Assembly (NCBI GenBank): GCA_016858145.1
Contig: JAEHOE010000025.1
Coordinates: 868,001-932,000 of the forward strand
DNA length: 64,000 bases
Direction of reading: 5' to 3'
Source of the DNA: Edaphochlamys debaryana
Taxonomy: Eukaryota > Chlorophyta > Chlorophyceae > Chlamydomonadales
Below are positions 1 to 11,300 of this stretch, one piece after another (position 1 is the first letter of the stretch; every line of letters starts with the position of its first letter). A program made the translations under genes and the position numbers. The notes beneath the pieces are model-generated. The model was not told the origin of the DNA and ran no database searches. It worked only from the letters and a program-made list of their open reading frames with translations.

Positions 1-170
1 GGGGGCAGGACCGGGTGGGGCCGAGCAAGTGGGGTCAGGCGGGGCTGGAGGGATCACGGAGGCGAGGTGCGGGAACGATGGATCCTTGTGGCAGCCCCCA
101 CACGCCCACCCCCACCCCACATCCACGCCCGCACCCCATCAACCCCCATCACCCCTCACCCCGCCCCCAG

Positions 171-1244
171 GTCTCCTCCTCCGTGGCCGCCATTCGGGCC
201 GCCGCGGGCCGCGAGCTGCTGCTGACCGTGCAGCGCCCCGCGCCGCCGCTGCGGGACGCGCCCTCCTCCTCCCCCGCCTCGTCGCTCGCCTCCACCTCTG
301 CGGGCCAGGCCCCCGGGGGCGAGGTGCTGGCGCTGCGGGTGACCCCCGACGCGGGCGCGGACGGCTCGGGGCGCATCGGCGTGCAGCTGAGCGCCAACAC
401 CTACATCGCGCACAGCTTCCCGGCGGACTGGGGGCAGACGCTGGAGATGACCAACGGGGAGTTCACGCGGTGGGTCGGGCTGGGGGGCGGTGGTGGGTTG
501 CGGCGGGGAGGAACGGCGGAGAGGGGAGGAGTGTGGGAGCCCCAAAGCGGCCTTGGCTAGCCGACCCCGACCCTGCCGCCCTCCCGCGTCCCAACCTCCC
601 CTCCAACCCGCCCAACTGCCACCCGCACCGCCCGCCCTTCCCTTGCACCGCTCCCCTCACCTCTCCCCTCACCCCTCACCCTTCACCGCCCCTCCCCTCA
701 CCCCCCAGGCTGTCGAGCACCGTGTGGAACGGGCTCCGTCAGATCGTGACCAACTTCGGCTCCATGGCGGGGCAGCTGTCGGGGCCGGTGGCCATCGTGG
801 CGGCGGGGAGCGAGGTGCTGCGGACGGACGCGGCGGGGCTGTACCAGGTGGGGGCGGGGGCCGGGGGCCGGAGGGGGGAGAGCAGGGGAGGGGGCGGCAC
901 TGGGCGGGGTCGTTGACAGGCAGGGTTTGCTGAGGATGAGGAAGGGCGTTGGCGGAGGCCGTGGCAGCTCACCGCTGAGAAACCCCCTCCCACCCGACCC
1001 CACCTCCCACCCCGCCCCCATACCCCAGTTCGCCGCCATCGTCAACATCAACCTGGCCGCCGTCAACGTGCTGCCCCTGCCCGCGCTGGACGGGGGCTAC
1101 CTGGCCCTGCTGGCCATCGAGGCGTTGCGGGGGGGCCGCAAGCTGCCCGCGGCGCTGGAGCAGGGGGTCATGGCCAGCGGCTTCCTGCTGCTCACGGCGC
1201 TGGGGGTGGGGCTGGTAATCCGGGACACCATCAACCTGCTGTGA
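171..1244 (+). CDS. Chloroplast site-2 protease (RseP/ARASP family), C-terminal part
   Basis: Intramembrane zinc metalloprotease of the S2P/RseP family; plant ARASP-type members sit in plastid membranes and cleave membrane proteins. Only the 3' part of the gene is visible. Three exons join in phase: 171-469, 709-847 and 1029-1244, each intron starting GT and ending CAG. The first exon carries the end of a PDZ-like segment (IGVQLSANTYIAHSF). The second has an amphipathic stretch (GLRQIVTNFGSMAGQLSGP). The third has the family signature NVLPLPALDGG, whose Asp is the third zinc ligand in S2P proteases, then the typical GGRKLP linker, a last hydrophobic helix and stop TGA. The HEXXH motif must lie on exons left of the window. 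The family call is strong because the LDG motif and its spacing to the final helix are characteristic; the plastid location is inferred from homology. Confidence 0.88.
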
Positions 1245-2482
1245 GGGATGTGAGGGATGTGATGGACTGCGCAGGGGGCTGGCGGCTGGGGAGGGGGGTG
1301 GGGCTGTGGGGCGGGGGTGGGGACTGGGTGGGGGTGGGGTGAGAGGGTGGGCGGACGCGCTACTGGGCAGGGTTGCCTGGGTGCACGGCGAAGCCGGGGG
1401 CAGGGGCAGTTGCTGGCTGGATGCATGGGGTCGAGTCGCCCATTGGCGGGGGGGCAGAACGGTGGTCGCACGGGGTGCATGAGCAAAAGGACGATGCATG
1501 GGGGTTGACGAGAGGGTGCGAGGCGAAGGTCACTTGGTTGTGGGTCGATGCAACGTGCAGCCAGCCGGCTCTGGCCTGGGTTGTGGGTGTAGGGCCAAGG
1601 GCGATACGCGAGGGCAGGTCAGTGGTGACAGCTTGCAGAAGGAGGACCGTAGTCTGTGGCGTTGCAGCTTGCAGGAGGGCAGGCCGAGACAGGCGGCTGC
1701 GCGGCTGGCTGGCGACATCGGAAGATCGCATGGGCTCCAAGGGTCTCAAGAGGGCGAGAGGGTACCCACTAGAGAGAACGCTCGAGAGTGCCGGCGTCTG
1801 CCGCGAGAGAGACGCGTCAGGCGAAGAGCGGAGAGGTCGGAAGCTGTGACGGATGTTGTAACATGGGTCTGCTCCCCAACAAGGGTGTCTGTCCTCCTCA
1901 GGACAGGGAAAAGGGCCGAGCCCCAAAAAGTCCCCAAGCCAACCGCGCGACACCATCCCAGCATCCCTCACCACCAGACCACCACCACAGCAGCTACCGG
2001 TAATACGGTAGCAGGCTCTGCTGTGTCATACGGCGTATGCCTTATTCGACGGATTCTCACCAGGCCAACAGCACGACAATCACCCGCCGTGCGAACGTGT
2101 CCACGCCCTTTCCAGTGTACCCTTCACATTGCAAACCGCATGAACCATTACGGCATCCTTATCACGACCACGATACGTTAGGTAAGCTTCAGGCAGCCTC
2201 GGGCGGCTTCCGGCCCCCCGCGCACATCAACCCTTGGCTCGCTCCTCCACCCGTCCACCGCCCATCAACGGCCCCCCTGCCACCCCTTTCATCCTACCCA
2301 GCCAACACCCCGCTGTCACCGACTGCCCTCGGTGGAGCCCTCCGAGCCACCAGGCCCAGGCCCAGGCCTGGGCCCACACGCCACCGGCCTGAGGCCTCCA
2401 CAGCCTCCCACCCCCATACGCCCCCACACGCCCCCACCCCACGCACGCCCCACTCCCCTGCACCAGGCGCACGCCCGGCTCC
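1245..2482. other. Convergent intergenic region
   Basis: Lies between the 3' ends of the protease gene (+) and the PDZ gene (-). A TGTAA at 1857-1861 could polyadenylate the plus-strand transcript, implying a 3' UTR of about 600 nt. Otherwise I see only G-rich (1270-1340) and C-rich (2220-2480) low-complexity sequence and no convincing coding signal. Confidence 0.5.
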
Positions 2483-4093
2483 TCACTTGGGTCCGGGCGC
2501 GATGCCCGCCCCCGGGTCGCAGGCCTGCAGCTCCAGTGTGACGGGCATGTGGCCGGGGTGGGAGCCGATGGCGGCCGACACGGTCTTGAAGCTCTGGGGG
2601 AGGGGAGGGGGAGATCGTTGACGAGTTAGAGTTTGTATAGCCCAGGTGGTGTGGCGGCAGCCAGCGAGCCCGATGGTGTGGAGGGGGAGGGGAGGGGACG
2701 CAGCAGTGGGTAGGTAGCACAGGTGGGCGGGAGCGGGTGGCATCTTGCAGCCTCTGAGGGCCCTCTGGCTGCTTAGCAGGGGGATGGGGGATGCCAGCAG
2801 CAATACTTTACTCTATCCTTCTCGCCTCCATGTGCTCATTCTCTCTTGCCCCTCCACTTGCCTCTGTCCCCCTCTACCCCACCCCCTCCCCACCCCCCCA
2901 GCCCCCTCACCTCCCCCATGACGCGCATGCGCACAACCTGCTGCCCCTGCCGTACGGTGGCGCCGTTGTAGTCTTCCTCACGGCTGTACGTCACTCCCGT
3001 GGTGGCGATCAGCTGGTCGCCCTGGGGGTGGAGCGAGAGGAGGGGTGGAGGGGGAGAAGTGGGACAGATAGGGAAGGGGTCCGCCGGAGCACGATTCCAT
3101 TTTCATCTCCACTCCGTCAGTGGTGGCGCCATGATGCACATGCACGGGCATTACCGCAATTGCTCGCTCGCTATCCTCCACTGCCGCTGACCGTCCTCCC
3201 CAGCAGCGGCCCAAACTGCGCGCCCTCACACTCCCCTGCCCACGCAGGCCTGCTCGGCCGTCAGTCCGCCCCTACCCGCCACCCGGGCTCCCACCAACGT
3301 ATGCACGTGTTGACACAGATGGGAGCCGCCCCACTCACCACCCGCACACGCCCGTCCAGAGCAGCGCTGCCGCCGGCCTTGACCTCCACCTGGGGAGACG
3401 GGAGGGGGCGGGGGCGGTTCGAGGGGCAGCCCAGGGTTCCGAGCGGTCGGGGCACGGCCGGGGCGCGGCAGCCCTGCAGCCCTGCAGCTACATGGGGCCG
3501 TATGGACACCCCCATGCGGCTGCCCAGGGCCAGTAGAGCTCTGCGTGGCGGCCATCCCAGACCGGAGTCAGGAGCAGCTCTGTAAAGGGCGGGCAGGGTT
3601 CTTTCCGCCACGCGCCCCGTAGGGACCCACCACGAAGATGTTGCCTGACTTGGCGTCCTGCTCCAACACGATGCCCAGAGGCTTCTTCAGAGACACCGTG
3701 TAGCGGGCGCAGCCGATGGGGACCTGACGAGGGACGAGCAGACCGGCACAGAAGGGGGGCGGGGGCGCTGAGGTGGGGAGGTGGCCAGGCGAGGGCCAGT
3801 CTGAGAAGGGATGCTAACCATCCCAAAAAGCACAGAGTTATGATCCTGTGATGAATTGAGGATATGCACAGCAGCTGCCGAGTGCGCTGAGGGCGGACGC
3901 GGATGGCCGATGGATGGCGAGCGGTCCCCAGCTTCCACGGCTTACAACTGCGCACCTGATCCGCTGAGGAGAGAGCGCCGTTGTTAGACTCCTGCTGCGC
4001 CCGTGCGAGAAGGCGCTGGCGCGGCGCCAGAGCCCTCGACCGCGCAGATGAATGGCGACCCAGTGCCGCTGGCGACCGCGAGGCTAGGAGCAT
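2483..4093 (-). CDS. Small chloroplast PDZ-domain protein
   Basis: Single PDZ-like protein of 167 residues. Five exons read leftward, all joining in phase 0: 4093-3956, 3723-3631, 3389-3339, 3021-2911 and 2593-2483. Exon 1 begins at ATG and encodes a 46-residue leader rich in Ser, Ala and Arg with no acidic residue before position 35, which looks like a chloroplast transit peptide. The PDZ fold follows: the carboxylate-binding region is suggested by KKPLGIVLEQ, then GNIFVVEVKAGGSAALDG, then VGDQL-like GDQLIATTGVTYS, ending in a short acidic/Gly-Pro tail. Similar plastid PDZ proteins of unknown role occur across algae and plants; partners are unknown. It starts about 1 kb from a divergent plus-strand gene, with which it may share promoter sequence. 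Confidence 0.75.
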
Positions 4094-5071
4094 GGCGCAG
4101 CAACTATGCTACAGTCGCCTGTCTGTGTGGATGTTACGCGGGCTGGATCAGCGTGTACGTTGTTGGGCGTGGGTAGTTCTGCTATTGCTCTCCGCTGTGC
4201 GCGATGCGTTGCGATCACGAGTTCCTGTGGCAACAAGTAAGCATCATGCCCGAATAGCTGAGGCCGATGGCTTTGGGGCACGGGGCACGGCCCTCCCCAT
4301 CGCCACGCCCTCCCCGCCCCTTCGCCCTGCCCCCGTCGCCCCCGTCACATCCCCCGTTGCTGGCAGACCCGCTGGCCGCCCCCTGCTTCCAACTCACGGC
4401 ATGTCACAAGACAGCAGTCCAGTTCAGAGACTGCAGCCAGAGGGGGGATGGAGGGACAGGCGGCGATGCACGGCGATGCTGCCAGCGGACAGGTCGCGGA
4501 CTCTGGTTCGCCGCGCGGCTGTGTGGTCAGCGACAACATCTGACCTTTTACGAACATATGCAGATGTAATACTCGGGTCTTGAGTTGCCCTTTCCCCTGG
4601 TGCACACCGGCTTAGATGCCTGCCGGTCCCCAGCGACCCCACCTTCCTCCCCTTACCTCCAAACCCTCTTGCCTTCTTTGCCCATACCAGCTTGTTGACA
4701 GTATGGTCCCTGTTATGTCCGCCTGAGGCCTGGCGGCCCTTCTGGCGGGTCTCTTGTTCCTAACTCCAGCGCAGCGGTTGGGCTGGGTAGGGTCGCAAGA
4801 GCCGTTGACGCCAAACGTTGAACACAGAGTTGCACTTACCAAGCGGTTGCCCAGGGCTGGGCGTGGGCCAACAGGAGGGCGGACGGCCGAACCTCGCGCC
4901 TAATCGGGTTACCTGAAGCCTGGAAGTGCCCCCGGGGCCGCTTACTTACTTCCCGGCATGGCACACTTAGCCGATGAATGCGTTGCATCATACATTGCGA
5001 ATTCCTGGGTTCCCGCCTGATTCCCAGGCCATGGTGTACCCTTGCGCCTTGCTTGCATTCCGGCCTCACCA
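4094..5071. promoter_or_regulatory. Divergent intergenic/promoter region
   Basis: About 980 bp separate the start codons of the PDZ gene (-) and the membrane-protein gene (+). The region should hold both promoters and 5' UTRs. I see no clear TATA box and no conserved coding frame, so its regulatory role is inferred only from gene orientation. Confidence 0.4.
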
Positions 5072-6726
5072 ATGACCATCACGTTAAAGTTAGGCTGCTA
5101 CTGGGGCTGCAAGACCGTCGCGAATGCGTTTGCCTGGTCAGCGTACCTGCATCTGACTGCGGCCGCGGTAGCGCTCTGCATCGTCGCCGCGGTTCAGGCC
5201 GGGACGTGCGGAACCAGGGCAGCCGAGGTGCGCTTCGCTACTGCCCTGTCCGTTAACGGGGAAAGGGCTTCAGCCTCCTCGTCGCGTGTCACCCCGACTC
5301 CGGGCCTCGCCGGGCCTAACCCCCGCCCCTCCCTGGCTTGCAGGGCGCGGACTCGTGGGCAGTGAGCGGCCAGCGGCGCAATGAGAAGCTGTATCGGGAG
5401 TGCCTGGATCAGCGCGGGGTGTGGCCGCTGCTGATCGCGGGCTGCGCGCTGCTGGGCGCCACGCAGGCCGTCCACCTCTACTTCTGCGTCTGCGCGCGGC
5501 CCCGCCCCAACACCCTCCGCGGCGACCGCAGGTGTGGGGGAGGGGGCGCCTGCCGCTGCAGCGGAAGGAACACTGGGAAGGTTGCGGTTAGGCGGGGTGT
5601 GTGTGTGGGGTGTGTGTGTGTGTGGGGGGGGGTCCCGTGACAAGAGCGAGGGGGTCGGTGCAGGGCCGCTGCCAGCTGGGAGCGCCGGTGATGGTCCGCT
5701 GGCCCTTCCCTTGGCCTCCCACCGTAGCGCCATCTGCTGCTGCAACGATCGAGTGGCGCCGCTCGAGTCCCTCAGCTCCTGGCCGCATCAGCTGCCCCCC
5801 ACGCTGGTGGCAGTGGTCGGGGAGCCGAGCGCCACCCTGGGTGAGCAGCGGTGTGGGGGCTGGTGGGCCTGGGCAGGCGTGCGTGGGGCTGGGGGTACAC
5901 CCAGGCTTGCACCGAACCCCTTCCGCACTGTTATGACGCCGTCTGAAGCTCGTCTCCACGCCCGCCTGTGTGCGGCCCGCATGCAGGCACGCCGGCTGCC
6001 GTCGACCCCCGAGCCCCGCCCGGCCAACCGGTGCTTGGACTGCCCGCCCAGGCAGGCGACGGACACTACTACTTCGCCCGCCGCCCCTCGCTGCCGGCCT
6101 GGGAGCGCGGCGCCAGCACCAGCGCCTCCGCGCGGAGCCTCGCCAGCGGTGGCAGTAGCGGCGGCGGTACGGCGGCCACGCCCCCGCCGCGCCGCTCGCA
6201 GGTTGCTCCCGAGCCCGCGGGCTTGCGGCGACCCGGCGCCGGACGAGAGGGGGTGGAGGAAGAGGGCGACGAGGTGGTGGGGACCGCTGTGGAGCCCGCC
6301 TCCCCTACGGCTGGCCCGGACCCAGAGCAGGCGGCGGCCGTCTGGGGACTGCAGCGACCGGGTCCCGTGCAGCCCGCCTCGCTGCCTGGGCCTGGGCCTG
6401 CGGCGGCAGAGTGGACGCGGGCGCAGTCACCACCACAGCCCGCCCCATCGGCCCGCGAGCTGTCGGCGGGGGCCGCATCGCCAGCGCTGGCCGGGGAGCC
6501 GTCGGCGCTGCCGCGGCCGCCATCACGCCAGGCGCAGGGGGCCTGGGCGGCAGCCGCGCGGCCGCAGTCACCGCCGCTGGCGGACCGGCAGGCGCTCCTG
6601 CCGGAGCCGCTGCAGCCCCCGCGGCCCCCCACGGCGCAGCGCTCCGTGCGGCTACCGGCGCCGCCGACAGCGGTGTTGGCGGCACAGCCGCGGGGGGTCA
6701 CAGCGGAGGACCCACAGCCGGTATGA
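5072..6726 (+). CDS. Two-helix membrane protein with long Pro/Ala-rich tail
   Basis: Not a family I recognise. Four exons join in phase to 398 residues: 5072-5227, 5344-5531, 5728-5840 and 5987-6726. The start is the first ATG after in-frame stops (MTITLKLGCYWGCK). A hydrophobic helix covers about residues 19-42 (AFAWSAYLHLTAAAVALCIV). A polar loop with Cys follows, then a second helix at about residues 78-100 (GVWPLLIAGCALLGATQAVH) that runs into a Cys pair (YFCVCARP). A CCC motif and a short folded segment come next. From about residue 160 the protein is a disordered Pro/Ala/Gln/Ser-rich tail that is probably cytosolic. The layout (two helices, Cys-rich loop) is loosely tetraspanin-like, but the conserved CCG motif and two helices are missing. 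Intron 2 contains a GT microsatellite. Confidence 0.6.
5594..5634 (+). repeat. (GT)n/(G)n microsatellite in intron
   Basis: Runs of GTGTGTGTG interrupted by GGGG blocks lie inside the second intron of the flanking membrane-protein gene. A simple sequence repeat likely to vary in length. Confidence 0.8.
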
Positions 6727-8382
6727 TGTACGCGCATCAGAGCGGGCGAGGGGCGCGTGTAGGATTGGGCTCGAAAGTGTGTCGGGGCTTGAGCAGCAGT
6801 AGCTGCCGTTTACCGGTAGTGGGATTGCTCTCACACGTTTGAGGAGGAAACATGTGTCATGTGCGGCCGTCGCTACCTTAATTGAGGTCAGGATGATGTT
6901 TGAGCGGTGCCGGGCCCGAACTGGGTGTGCATACTATTGCGTGCCAGCGCTGGTGCTATTCGTTTACGCATGCGCCGACTGCGCGTGCACTGAAAGGGGA
7001 CTGCTGACTGGTTGGACGCGCCCGCTTGCGCCTGCACTCACGTTTCTGTAGGACCTGTACTGACCGCCCTACTTCGGGACACTGTCCTGACAACATACCA
7101 CCATTGTGCCTTTGAGGAGGCACAACCTGGCGACTCTGCGGGGGACGCTTTTGAAGTCCTGCCTTGCACATAGCATGGGGCCCCTCTCTGTCACGTGGCT
7201 TTGCACCCACATCGTGTGTTGCACATAGCGGTAAATTACTGTCGAGCAGGGCTGCGATTTGCGGTCATCATACGGTGTGCGCAGGGGGCGTTACTGACCT
7301 TCAGGCAGCCACAGCTGCCCACAAGTGACGGGAGAAGTTGGCCTGAATGGCTCATGCGGGGTTGGTTTTGCCGTGGGTGCTGGGAGGAGGCACTTTTGTA
7401 CATATCAGACTCACTCAGCTTGTATTAACGTCTGTTTGGGTGGCCTGCAACCGGGCATCGCCAGGCCCGTTACCCTGGTACGCTGCTTGCCAGGACGCCA
7501 AGCAGCAGGGAGGCTCTTAACCGCAGGAGGGCAAGCGCATGCGTGTGGTGGATGGAGTACTTACCCGTGTGCAGGCTGCACTCGGCCCTTTACCTTGTTA
7601 TGTGATCTTGGACATTCTGGGTTGTTATGGCGCCGGGTGGTCGAGGCAGTGGGCGTGGTGAGGGCTCCTCGTTCTCGTCGTGGCCCCCACCCTCATGGTT
7701 GGGAAGGGAATGGGGCCGAGCCCGATTCCGCTTGTTGGAAAGAGGACGCTGTGGCTGGGATTGGGGCTGGGACTGGGACTGGGGGGCCGACTGGTCGGGC
7801 TGGGTGGAGGGCTGAGCAGGGGGCTGAGTACTGCAGGCCGACGTAGTCAGCCCTCTGTAAGACTTGAGAGTTACCGATGTGGATTGGCCCGACTGGGATG
7901 CTGCGGCACCCCTCAGGTTAGGGCAGCAGACACGCGACTGCTCGGGGGCTGTGTACAATCCTCGTCAGCCGCTGTGGCAGGAAGGCCCGGGGAGTCCTTT
8001 CGTAAAGACCCCCACAGCACGCGTCCTGCAACTAAAGCGCATTAACGGTTTGACCACTTCGGCGTCAGCCCACAGTTCAAGCCAGTTCTACCGGCTCAGA
8101 AGTCCACCGGACCAGAAGCCTTGCTTACCTCCTGCATCACACCCGCTCCTGCCCATCGCCGTCATGCCAGCACTGCCAGCCACGCCTCAACCTCAACCGC
8201 AGACCCTGCACCAGGCATGCTTCCTACTCAACCGCGACAGCCCCTGAGAGGACCACCCAGGGACCCTCAGAGCTCAAGCTAGATCCAGCGCTCACGCCCC
8301 TCAGCGAACAGATTCGGGACCACACCTCCAGCCCGCGGAGTCCTATGCACAGCACGAGCACAAGCAGCTGTTGGCTGATGCC
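6727..8382. other. Convergent intergenic region
   Basis: Lies between two genes that end facing each other. TGTAA at 7856-7860 is a possible plus-strand polyadenylation signal, though 1.1 kb from the stop. A GGGACT/GGGGCT-rich patch at 7755-7800 is low complexity. No reading frame here shows domain-like composition. Confidence 0.45.
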
Positions 8383-11300
8383 TCACCACTCGTCCCCGCC
8401 CTCACCTGCAACCTCCTCCACCCCAAAGTCAACCTCCGCCTCTCCCTCCCCGTCCCCCCCCGCAGCACTGCCTGCGCCCCAGCCCCCACCGCCGCCCGCC
8501 TTTGCCGCCTCCGCCTCAGCCCAGCCGCGAGACAGGGTGGCCTCCTCTCCCGCAGTCGCCGACCCTGCCCCAACGCTGGCGATCTCATCTCCACCGGCCA
8601 CCGAGCCGCCCCCTCCGGCCCGAGCCCAGGGGTCCGCGGCCCCAGCCTCCGAGTTGCCCGCACCCCCTCCCCCGTACCCCTCGTCGTCTCCCCCCCCACC
8701 TCCCGCATCGGAGCCCCCCATGCCCCAGCCCCGACGGGGGGCCGGCTCCTCCGCCCCCGCCTCCGTGCCGCCGCCCCCGCCCCCGTAACCCCCCTGACTG
8801 CCTCCGAAGGGGTCTTGGCCCCCGTCCTCCGTGCCCTGACCCGGCCGCTCTCCGCCGGCGCTCCGACCGCCCTCCGACGGCGCCCGCGCGCTGCGGCCGC
8901 CGCCCCACGCGCTGCCGCCGTCGCCCCCACCGCCGCCGCCTCCGAGGGGGTCGTGGCTGGCGTCGCTGCGGCGGGAGGCACGGCCCTCGTCCCCCCAGCC
9001 GGCAGCGCTGGCGCCACCTCCGCCACCACCCCAGGCGCTTGTCGCGTCTCCATCCACCGAGGCGGCCGCCACGGACGCCGCCCTTCCCCGGAACTCATCA
9101 TCCGCGGCCACAGACCCGCCCCATCCGCCACCACCGCTGCCGCCGGCCTGCCCCTGCCTCTCCTCCTCCTCCCCGGCAGCCCCACGCGCCGTCCGGCTGC
9201 CCCTCACGCTGCCGCCATCGTCGTCGTACACAGAGCCCGGGGCCTCGGAGGCCGGGTAGCCCCCCAGCGCCTTCCCTACGCCGGTGCGGCTAGTCCGGTC
9301 CGTCCGAGCGGTGCGGACCGACCGCGCCGACCCTTCCCGTCCCAGGCCCAGCGCCGCCTCCTCCCCGTCCTCCGTCCTCTGCCCCTGCCCGGGCTCGTGC
9401 TCGGGGTCCCAGGCGGAGGCGCCCGGGGAGGGCGGCGGCAGCTCCTGCCCGCCCCCCGCTGCGTCCACGGAGGCGCGCACGTCCGCGGGGGCGAATCGGG
9501 ACACGCCCGCGGGGCCCGCGGGGCCGCCGTGCGAGGTGCGGGGCGCGCGGCGCTCACTGGTCATAGACCCCACGCGGGAGGCGGCCAGGGAGGGCGCCGC
9601 GGAGGGAGCGGCAGAGGGCGCCGCGGATGGGGCCGCGGATGGGGCCGCGGAGGCGGCGCGGGAGGGGGCGGCCGAGCCGCGGGGGCTGGGCGCCGCTGAG
9701 CCTCCGCCGGGGGCCCTGGAGCCGGCCACGGACTTGGGGGCGCGGGAGCCCGCGACGGATGCCGCCACCGACCCCGCCACTGAGCCCGCCACCGAACCCG
9801 CCATGGAGCCCTCCCTTCGTACGGACGGGGCGACGGAGCCGGCGACGGAGTAGGCCGCGGAGCGCTCCGGCGCCACGGAGCCGCCTCCGCCACCGCCGCC
9901 GCTGCGCCGCACGGAGCGGTTGACGGAGGCTGCCACCGAGCCCGCCACGGAGCCAGCGACGGAGCCCTCGCGGGAGTGGCGGAGCTCCGAGGGCTCCCTC
10001 GACACACCGCCCGCGGGCTCACCGGCCTCGCTGGCAGGCGCCGTGGACGGAGGCCCACGCAGGCCCATGCTGCGGCTGGACGGGGCCCGCACGGTCCCGT
10101 CGGGGCCCCGCTGGGCCCGGACCATGCCGGCGTTGGCGGCAGCCTCGGATGCCTCCGCGACGGCGGCCTCGGCGGCAGCCGCCGCCGCCTGCTGCTGCGC
10201 CCGCCGCTCCTCCCGCGCCCGAAGGAATTCTCGCATGGCGTCCGCCAGGGGGTCTGCCTCCGCCGTGGCGCGCCGCTCCTCCTCCGCCAGCAGCCGGATC
10301 GCCTCCGCCAGCTGCAGCCGGGCGGCGCCGCGTGCGTCGGCGGCGGCGCGCAGCGGCCCGGCAGCGGCGGCGGCGGAGGCGCTGGCGGGGCGCTGCCGCG
10401 CCGGCGGCCTGCCGCCCGTGGCCTCGCCGGCGATGTGCGCAGCCCGCAGCGACGCCGCCGCGCGCGCGGCCTTCACCGCCGCCATGGTCCCCGCTCCAGG
10501 GTGCTGCGCCGCCTCCGCCGCCGCCATCATGGCCGCCACCTGCGCCTCCAGCTCCGCCGTCAGGGAGGCGTGGGGCACCAGGGCGCCGCCGGGGCCGATG
10601 GTGGAGGGCTCCCCCGCCGCCAGCCCCGTGTCGCCGGGCGCCGCCGGGGCCGAGGCCTGGCCCATCAGGCCGGCGGGCGTGGCGGAGGACAGCACGGGCC
10701 CCACGGGGCCCAGGGTGGAGGCGCTGGGGCCCGGCAGGGAGTGGCGCGGGTCGGGCTGGCCGCGGGGCTTGGGCACCCCAGGCAGGCCCTTCACCTCGTC
10801 CAGCAGCCTTTGAGGAGGTGCATAGGGAGTGGGAGGGTGGATGGGTGAGTAGGCGTGCGTGTGTGTGGGTGGGCCTGGTGGTCTGGATCAAGGCAGGCCC
10901 CTGTCTGCACCCTTGGTCGTACTACGCACTGCCGCTGGGTCAAGGGATGTGGCTGCCCACACGCTTAGTCACAACGTTCAGGTTCGGTGCTGGAAGGGGG
11001 CCGCCAGAGCCTCTGCCTCCCTCTATGCGGCCCTCTTCCAGCACGCCAGCAGAGGCTGATAAACCCCGTGTCTGTGCCCTTCCCCTGGTCCCCCACACCG
11101 TTGCCGTCTCTCCCAGCCCGCCGCGGCCCACCTGGCCAGGTGCGTGGTGATGAAGACCAGCGCCTCCACCGCCCCCGCGGTGGAGGGCCGCGCGGAGGAC
11201 AGGTCGCGGAGTTCGGGGAGGGACATGAGGGGGGGGAACGTGTTGCTGAGGGGGTGAGGGGTGGGTGGGGGGGTGCGGGCAATGAGGGGTTAGCGAGCAG

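Noticed and set aside
1373..2181. Plus-strand frames downstream of the protease gene
   Set aside because: No splice-consistent extension or recognisable composition; probably 3' UTR and spacer.
8371..9699. Long plus-strand frame opposite the coiled-coil gene
   Set aside because: GC-rich shadow of the minus-strand Gly/Ala/Ser codons; Pro/Arg-rich with no domain-like pattern, whereas the minus frame joins seven upstream exons in phase.
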